Of a stretch of DNA of 64,000 nucleotides, positions 57,540 to 64,000 are shown piece by piece (the first letter of the stretch is position 1; the number at the start of each line of letters is the position of its first letter). A program made the position numbers and the translations under genes. The DNA is taken from the NCBI GenBank assembly GCA_958496175.1, contig OY292275.1:2604001-2668000 (forward strand), read 5' to 3'. Origin of the DNA: Sisyra terminalis (taxonomy: Eukaryota; Arthropoda; Insecta; Neuroptera; Sisyridae). The notes under the pieces were generated by a model. The model saw only the letters and a list, made by a program, of their open reading frames with translations, did not search any database and had not been told where the DNA came from.

Positions 57540-59816
57540 TTCAGGGTATGTTGGTACTATTAAAATACATTGATTCAGCAAATTTTAGATCCCTATGTAT
57601 TACTGTTTCGTCAAAAATCGAAAAAGCTGGAAACCAGGAAAAAAATTTTTTTTCTGAAACTTGTGAATCGATTTATTTGGATTTGGGATATATTATAGAG
57701 GTTGATGGTAGCTTCTGGAAAAAAAATTAAGAGCTTTATCGGATGATAAGATCCTTAAAAAAAGAGAGCTTTTCCTTTTAATTTGAATTTTTAACTATAA
57801 TAAAATTTTGGTACAATTACGAAACTATTTTTTTCGGATTCCCCCTCTAATTTCCATTCAAGTTATGAGTTTTTTAAATTTTAAAAAACGATACGCCATA
57901 TTGAAAAAGAATTGAAAACCGATTTTTTTATACAAAAATCCAATAATGTAATAGTAATCGAGTAGGCTTCATTTTTGCTTATTCCATTAATGGATTTTTG
58001 TGTAAAAAAATCGGTTTTCAATTTTTTTGCAATATGGCGTACCGTTTTGTAAAATTTAAAAAAAACACATAACTTTAAAGGAAATTAGATGGGAACTTAC
58101 TCTGAAACTTGTGAATGGATTTATTAGAAGTTTGTACATGTTTTAGGGACTGATGGTAGCTTTTAGAAAAAAAATTAAGAGCTTTATCGGTTGATCCGAT
58201 GATCCGTGAAAAAAGAGAGCTTTTTCGTTTAATTTGAATTTTTAACCATGATAAAATTTGGATACAATTACGAAACTATTTTTTTCGGATTCCCCATCTA
58301 ATTTCCCTTCAAGTTATGAGTTTTTTAAATATTAAAAAATGATACGCCATATTGAAAAAAAATTGAGACCCGATTTTTTTACCCAAAAAGCCAATAATGA
58401 AATAGTAATTGTATAGTAATCGAGTAGGCTTCGTTTCTTCTTATTACTTAAATGGATTTTTGTGTAAAAAAATCGGTTTTCAATTTTTTTTCAATATGGC
58501 GTATAATTTTTTAAAATTTCAAAAGCTCATAACTTGAAAGAAAATTGAATGGGGAACTTACTCTGAATTAATTTTTCACCATGAAACAATTTTGGTTCAA
58601 TTATGAAACTATTATTTTCGGATTCCCCATTCAGTTTCCTTTAGAGTTATGCGTTTTTTTAAATTTTAAAAAACGGTACGCCATTTTGCAAAAAAAATGA
58701 AAAACCGATTTTTTTATACAAAAATCCAATAATGTAATAGTAGTCGAATAGTCATCGAATAGGCTTCATTTTTGCTTATCACATTAATGGATTTTTGTGT
58801 AAAACAATCGGTTTTCAATTTTTTTTTCAATATGGCGTACCGTTTTCTAAAATTTATAAAAACACATTATTTTAAAGTTACTGTTAATTGGATAGGGAAC
58901 TTACTCTGAAACTTGTGAACGGATTTATTTGAATTTTGTTTATGTTATAGGGGCTGATGGTAGCTTCTAGAAAAAAAAAGAGCTTTATCGGCTTTCTTTT
59001 TTTTTTTAATTTGAATTTGTAACCATGATACAATTTTAGTACAATTACGAAACTATTTTAATCGGATTCCCCATCCAATTTCCCTTAAAGTTGTGAGTTT
59101 TTTTAAATTTTAAAAAACGGTACGCCATATTGCAAAAAAATTGACAATCCATTAATGTAATAAGCAGAAACGAAGCCTACTATACTTTTAAGATTGAAAG
59201 TTGTAATATCACCCCGATCAGCAATCTTAGTCCATAAGATAACACTTGGTGCTGAATTAATCATAATAGCGCCAAATAATTTTTAAATTAATGAGTAAAT
59301 TCATTTGTCATCAGGAAACAATTATTTTCTTATTATTGTTTTTAATATTTTCTATTATTTGTACTCGTCTAGTAATCAAGTAGGCTTCGTTTCTGCTTAT
59401 TATATTAATGGATTATTGTGTAAAAAAACAGTTTTCAATTTTTTTCAATATGGCGTACCGTTTTTTAAAATTTAAAAAGGCTCATAACTTTAAAGGAAAT
59501 TGGATGGGGAGTTCGAAAAAAATTGTTTCGTAATTGTACCAAAATTGTATCATGGTTAAAAATTAAAATTAAAAGAAAAAGCTCTTTTTTTTGAAGGATC
59601 TTATAAACCGATAAAGCTCTATTTTTTTTTTCTAGAAGCTACCATCAGCTTCTATAACATATACAAAATTCAAATAAATCTATTCACAAGTTTTTGAGAA
59701 AAAATTTTTTTTTTGATTTCCAGCTTTTTTCGATTTTTGAAGAAACGGTACTACACAGGGATCTGAAATTTCCCGAATTAATGCATTTTAATAGTACCAA
59801 CATACCCTGAAATTGT
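57540..59816. repeat. 2.3-kb imperfect palindrome inside the copy B intron
   Basis: GGGTATGTTGGTACTATTAA at 57543 has its reverse complement TTAATAGTACCAACATACCC near 59790-59810. Inner blocks also mirror (GGTACAATTACGAAACTATT with its complement; AGCTTCTGGAAAAAA with TTTTCTAGAAGCT). In addition the phrase AATATGGCGTA(C/T) with ATCGGTTTTCAATTTTTTT occurs about six times in both orientations. This is a cluster of nested foldback units, not one simple hairpin. Confidence 0.65.
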
Positions 59817-60402
59817 CCGATATTTGGCCTTTCTTAAGAAAATTAATCAATAAAGATTTATAAATGCTTAATAGTTTTCAATGCATTTTTTTGAAAAAAA
59901 GGTTTTTTTTCTGTGATTTTTCAAGTCCGTTTATGGTTAAACTGAAAATTGGTGAACACATACCTGGAACACAAAAAAATTTCTTTCTTTTTGGAAAATT
60001 ATTGGTCATAGCGAATTGAAATTAACTTCTTCTTTGTCGAAAACTCTAATTTTTGTTATTGTAGAGATTTTTCTTTAAATTTACATTACTAGAAATTTTG
60101 GAATGTGGGAAAGTATGAATAACTATCGATTTTTTTTTAAATAATTCAATGCAAATTGTATAAGAGTTTAAGGGGGTGTTTTAGTCTAGAAGCCTGTAAC
60201 TAAAATGTAAATAGTTTTAACTTTACCATATTAGATTTCTTCCAATCTTGGAACTGTACAAAAATAATTTTTCTACTTTGACAATTCCTGAGTATAGTTA
60301 AGTGAAAAAATTACTTTTATAGTCTACACAATACTCCTCAAAGTTCTAATTTCTTTCTTAGTCTTTTAAACATACTTAATGTGTTAACAATGCTTCAATG
60401 CA

Positions 60403-60605
60403 GTTTGATTGTTGCGGAATAAATGGCATTGAAGACTATGAAATCAAATTGAAAATTTCTCCTCCAGATTTGTGCACCAACGTCGAAGTTGCTTGCTTGC
60501 AGAATTGGTCAATTACTTTTGAATGATTTGGATCTTGTGGTCTTATATTGGATGCAATGATCCTAGTTGTAGTCTTACTAAATGGTACTTTTTGTATAAG
60601 TTTTA
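60403..60605 (+). pseudogene. tetraspanin large-loop exon remnant
   Basis: After an acceptor-like CTTCAATGCAG the plus strand reads FDCCGINGIEDYEIKLKIS, then PPDLCTNVEVACLQNW, ending at TGA near 60525. CCG followed by G-x-x-D-Y is the signature of the tetraspanin large extracellular loop, and further Cys residues follow as expected. In another frame just after the stop, CGLILDAMILVVVLLNGTFC resembles the fourth membrane segment, so a frameshift probably separates them. No other tetraspanin exons are seen nearby. It is on the same strand as, and within the intron of, the fuseless-like gene. Likely a dead gene fragment. Confidence 0.5.
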
Positions 60606-60720
60606 CAATTTGGTAACTTGAAGTTCAGAAAAAAATCTAATTTGATATTATACTGAATTGTTGGAACAAGTTTTAGATGTTTAAAAGTTTAATGGCATTG
60701 TTGCAACGCATCAAATGACC

Positions 60721-61251
60721 AAGGTATATTATTCTTGTAGAAAATTGAACGATCTACAAAAAAGGTCTTGTACAAGTTTTTGATATATTTATTTTTTCAA
60801 AAGTTATTTGAGGTCAAAGTTGAACTAAAGAGGAATTTTAATATTTTTTTCAATTTTTTGACGCAACCATCAATTTTATGAGAAAACTTTATAGGATTTT
60901 TTGTAGAGCACTTTTTTTCCTATAACTTATCTCTATTAAAATAAAAACAATAACATTTATGTTAAAAATATAATAATTCAAAGAATTTTCAGTTTAATGT
61001 AAATAACTTAAGACCTGTAAAAAATATCAAAAACTTTTAAAGAGATAAGTTATAGAAAAAAAAATGCTCTACAAAAAATGTCCTATAAAATTTTCTCATA
61101 AAATTGATGGTTGCGTCAAAAAATTGAAAAAATATTATAATTTCTCTTTAGTTCAACTTTGACTTCGAATAACTTTTGAAAGAATAAATATATCAAAAAC
61201 TTGCACGAGACCTTTTTTGTAGATCGTTAAATTTTCTACAAGAATATACCT
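60721..61251. mobile_element. foldback element with ~220-bp arms
   Basis: GGTATATTATTCTTGTAGAA on the left mirrors TTCTACAAGAATATACC on the right. Inner blocks (ACGCAACCATCAATTTTATG, AACTTTATAGGATTTTTTGT) mirror as well, around an ~80-bp spacer. Just outside on the right (to 61490), CTTAATATTAGTATTAAG and a T/A-rich stretch ending CAGTCTAATG match the arm ends of the element at 15666-16282. The left counterpart is missing, so it is truncated. Confidence 0.65.
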
Positions 61252-61499
61252 AGGTCATTCCGAAATATTGTCACCAACGTAAGCTATAAAAATTCCAAAG
61301 TGCAAGAGAATATTGTTCCCATGATATTTAAATGGAAAATCGAAATTTGCGATACGGCACCTCTTAATATTAGTATTAAGAGCTTAAACTTTCACAGGAT
61401 TTTTTTTTTGTCATTCCCAACAATATTTTCGATATAATTAAGAAAAAAAAAATCATCATTTTTTTGAATCAGTCTAATGTTCATCATAAACTGAAGTGT

Positions 61500-62001
61500 A
61501 AAAGTTTATAACAAATGTAATCCTTACAATTTCTGTAGCGTTAAACTTTTCGGTTAATTGTTGATAAATATTTTACTTGATCACGTTTTATTTGAATTTA
61601 CAGTACTTATCTAAAATAAGCACATTTTTATTTCAACAAACCATGACTGACAGTTGTATCTAACTCTATCCAAACATTTAACAGTAATTTTCATTGAAAC
61701 AATGACTGATGCAAATAAACTTTCAGCAATTAAATATTTAATTATCAAATTAAATGCCTAATTTTTTATTGTATTTATAATATGCTAATTTATTTAAGGG
61801 TACAATTATGTGATAAAGTTTATATTCACGTTTAAACTTCTTAAGTAAATTAGATTTAAAAAGAAAAATTTTAAATATTTGGCTTTGAAATACAGTTTTG
61901 TGAACTTGAAGTTGTTTTATAAAATAAAATTTATAGTTTTTAAAATTGAATTTTTTACTAATTTTATCAAAATTTCAATAATTTTTTAATTTTTTTTGCA
62001 G
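61500..62001. other. end of the copy B intron
   Basis: AT-rich. Ends with the polypyrimidine tract and acceptor TTTTTTTTGCAG at 62001. Confidence 0.6.
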
Positions 62002-62157
62002 AGTTCCCAGAAGAATACACCGGTTTACGTTTTAGATTGTTTATTTTCGGTGTTTGTCGTTGGTACATTGGTGGTATTTGTATGGCGTGGTGCTTGGGTT
62101 TTGGTGGATATTTTGATGTTTCCAGACGATGAAGTCGCCTCGGCTATTGGAAGTTTA
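62002..62157 (+). CDS. fuseless-like multi-pass membrane protein, exon 2 of copy B (possibly shared with copy A)
   Basis: The exon starts after TTTTTTGCAG and reads SSQKNTPVYVLDCLFSVF, VVGTLVVFVWRGAWVLVD, ILMFPDDEVASAIGSL. It carries the third copy of the W-R-G-x-W...PDD element and the fifth membrane segment of the protein. The 5' junction is phase 0, matching the donor at 55130 and also the donor of copy A at 45026. It ends TTA|GTAAGT in phase 0; the remaining C-terminal exons are outside the window or hidden in the repeats on the right. Protein similarity to Fuseless is strongest here. Confidence 0.85.
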
Positions 62158-62221
62158 GTAAGTGTCAACAATTTAGACAACTTTAAGTAGATGTAATTTT
62201 TTAATCCATTTTTTTTTCGAT

Positions 62222-62452
62222 AGTAATCCCATTTATAGCGATTTTCTTCGAGATGAACATTTTTATTTGCCAAAACCGGTGGTTATCAATTTCAGTTCAC
62301 GTTTATTCCAAATTTACAACGTCGTAAAACATAATTTCCTCCACATATTATATCTACGATGTTGGAAAATTGCAATTCAAGTATTAACTAATCGATTGAA
62401 AGATGTGCCCGTTTTTCTTGAGCCAATTACCTATCAGATATTTCCCTCATAA
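62222..62452 (+). CDS. unrecognised 76-codon open stretch, possible exon
   Basis: After an acceptor-like TTTTTTTTCGATAG the frame SNPIYSDFLRDEHFYLPKPV runs on to CWKIAIQVLTNRLKDVPVF and ends at TAA 62450. Composition is protein-like and non-repetitive. The phase does not fit the preceding fuseless exon, which ends in phase 0 and would meet TAA. It could be an exon of another gene, a relic, or chance. No family recognised. Confidence 0.25.
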   Translation, partial: SNPIYSDFLRDEHFYLPKPVVINFSSRLFQIYNVVKHNFLHILYLRCWKIAIQVLTNRLKDVPVFLEPITYQIFPS

Positions 62453-62545
62453 AATTTGAAGATATCATCAATTTAATTATCAACTGCAAATTTTCTACTC
62501 GTAAAATTCAGTACAATCATTACCTTTATGTTTTGCTGGACATAA

Positions 62546-62870
62546 TCTATACTAATATATAAAATTCTTACGTCTGTCTGTACATTTCGATTTTGAACCC
62601 AATTTTAGAGTAAATATTTGTTTCAAGAGGCCCTTATTCCAAATTCAACATTTTTAAAATTTTTGTCTGTCTGTCTGTGTGTCTCGATTTAACTAAAGAA
62701 CGGAACAACCGAATTTAATTCAATTTGGTATTAAGATACAACACAAGTAGCCTCACATACTATAGGCTACTTATCATTCCAAAAAAATATTAAGGGAAGG
62801 TATTCCCACGGGATGAAAACAAACAAAAAACTACTTTAGACAGGCGAGTTTCGTAATTGTAAAATAATTT
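62546..62870 (+). mobile_element. Helitron fragment, 5' part
   Basis: Starts A|TCTATACTAATATATAAA exactly like the full copy at 42941 and matches it for about 300 bp. At about 62855 it switches to a segment (TTTCGTAATTGTA, AAAATTAAAATTAAAAGAAA) belonging to the palindrome family at 57.5-59.8 kb. Confidence 0.75.
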
Positions 62871-62946
62871 CGTAATTGTATCAAAATTTTATCATGATTA
62901 AAAATTAAAATTAAAAGAAAACCTTCTTTTTTCAAGGATCTTATTT

Positions 62947-63370
62947 ATACTAATATACACAATTCTTACGTCTGTCTATACATTTCGATTTTGAACTCAA
63001 TTTTAGGGGTAAAACTTTTTTTCAAGAGGCCCTTATTCCAAATTAAGCATTTTTTAAATTTTTGTCTGTCTGTGTGTCCCGGTTTAACTAAAGAACGGAA
63101 CAACCGAACTCAATGAAATTTGGTATTAATATACAACACAATTTCTCACATACTATAGGCTACTTATCATTTCAAAAAAATAATAAAGGACGGTATTCTC
63201 TTGGGATGAAAACATAAATTTTTACTTTAGATAGGTGAGTTATATATCATTGGAAAGGTAATTTAAAGTTAGAAAATAATCGGTAAAAATATTTTTAGTT
63301 GAACTGACAGAAAGCACAATAAATTCAATTTAAAGTCTAAACAATTGCCTCTTTGACATATTAACGTTTA
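62947..63370 (+). mobile_element. Helitron fragment, second copy
   Basis: TATACTAATATACACAATTC starts another copy of the same Helitron family. It matches 42941-43360 in order (CTAAAGAACGGAACAACC, ACTATAGGCTACTTATCATT, TATATATCATTGGAAAG), but has no GC hairpin or CTAG end. Confidence 0.7.
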
Positions 63371-63387
63371 TATATATAAAACACATA

Positions 63388-63474
63388 GTTGATGTTAATA
63401 GCGTAATGGCTTACCTATCTGACATTCGGATCCTCCTAATTATAAAGATGTAGGTTCGAATCTTACAGTAAACT
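63388..63474 (+). tRNA. tRNA-Arg-like pseudogene (anticodon region TCG)
   Basis: The GTAGG-TTCGAAT-CTTAC arm is a good T-arm with the internal B box GGTTCGAATC. AATGG in a D-loop-like position and CTGACATTCGGATC match the anticodon arm of arthropod tRNA-Arg(UCG), with one inserted base. The acceptor ends GTTGATG and AGTAAAC pair at five of seven positions, and a T-run terminator follows. An insertion in the variable/anticodon-stem region and weak D-stem pairing make it a pseudogene or tRNA-derived SINE head. Confidence 0.5.
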
Positions 63475-63535
63475 ATTTTTTTTTCCAAATTGTTGTTAAT
63501 AGATCCTTAGAGTTGCTCAATATTGAAATATTAAC

Positions 63536-63672
63536 AAAAAAAAAAGTAATAGTAGTAGCATTAATAATAATAATAGTAATAAATTTATATATTATTATGA
63601 ATTATATATTATTATTATATATTAAATTTATAAATATTATTATTATATATTATTATTATGAATTTATATATC
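63536..63672. repeat. TAA/TTA-rich microsatellite
   Basis: Runs of TAATAATAG, TATTATTAT and AATTTATATA form an irregular AT-only simple repeat. The last 330 bases after it show no gene. Confidence 0.8.
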
Positions 63673-64000
63673 CCCTCTGACTAATGAAATTTTAATATTC
63701 GATTTATTTTATATAAGAAGTAGACATCTGATAAAAAATTTTTTTTTTGAAAATTCTAACCCTGAAAGAGTAAAAAGGAGAGATTAAGTTTGAGAAAATT
63801 TAGAATTAATCAACAATCGAAATTTCAAATTTAATTATCAAAGTATGTTCGTTATAGACAAAACGTTTTATCGGTAAAATAAAACAATGTTAGTTTATTA
63901 TTGGTAACAAAAATTTAGGTTTTTATTGAAAATTTAAACTCTGATATATATGTATATATATCCGAAAAAAACCAAGTTTAGATTATAAGTGAGGATTAAA

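Overview
The window is AT-rich eukaryotic DNA with short GT-AG introns, TATA, initiator and DPE-like promoter signals, non-LTR retroelements, Helitrons and many foldback elements. The recognisable genes (an astacin-type zinc metalloprotease and fuseless-family membrane proteins) and a Jockey-like LINE point to an insect. An AT-rich dipteran such as a gall midge is possible, but the order cannot be fixed from the sequence. Coding density is low. Most of the 64 kb is repeats, decayed gene copies and inverted repeats.

Left part (1-6.6 kb): an astacin protease gene on the minus strand. Three exons are visible. A 5.4-kb first intron separates the signal-peptide exon from the catalytic exons and holds a tandem array of about 757-bp decayed gene-like units. 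The 3' end of the gene lies beyond the left edge.

7-13 kb: a tandem array of broken gene-like cassettes. One copy is split by an intact ORF1-only non-LTR retroelement with target-site duplication and poly(A). Shorter tandem repeats follow. 13-31 kb is mostly intergenic. It has a small candidate secreted protein gene (17.5 kb), a broken Jockey-type reverse transcriptase (20 kb), a foldback element (15.7-16.3 kb), a pogo-like MITE with a visible paralogous empty site (22.5-23.0 kb), a TTAA-flanked DNA element (23.7-24.5 kb) and diverged tandem duplications (26-29 kb). 31-43 kb holds duplicated promoter-like segments, a GC-richer island near 34.5-35.1 kb, a 10-copy array of about 133 bp (39.3-40.5 kb), a compound foldback element and an abutting complete Helitron.

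44-64 kb: two tandem, diverged copies of the N-terminal half of a fuseless-like multi-pass membrane protein (44.4-45.0 and 54.6-55.1 kb), followed by one downstream exon (62.0 kb) whose phase fits both. This suggests either tandem paralogs or alternative N-terminal halves sharing a C-terminal half. Between them lie Penelope-like palindromes with hammerhead-ribozyme cores (46.1-48.2 kb; a degenerate one at 51.2 kb), a heat-shock-type promoter driving an orphan ORF on the minus strand (49.1-49.7 kb), and 470-bp tandem repeats. The 6.9-kb intron of the second copy holds a 2.3-kb imperfect palindrome, a tetraspanin exon remnant and another foldback. The right edge has Helitron fragments and a tRNA-Arg-like pseudogene.
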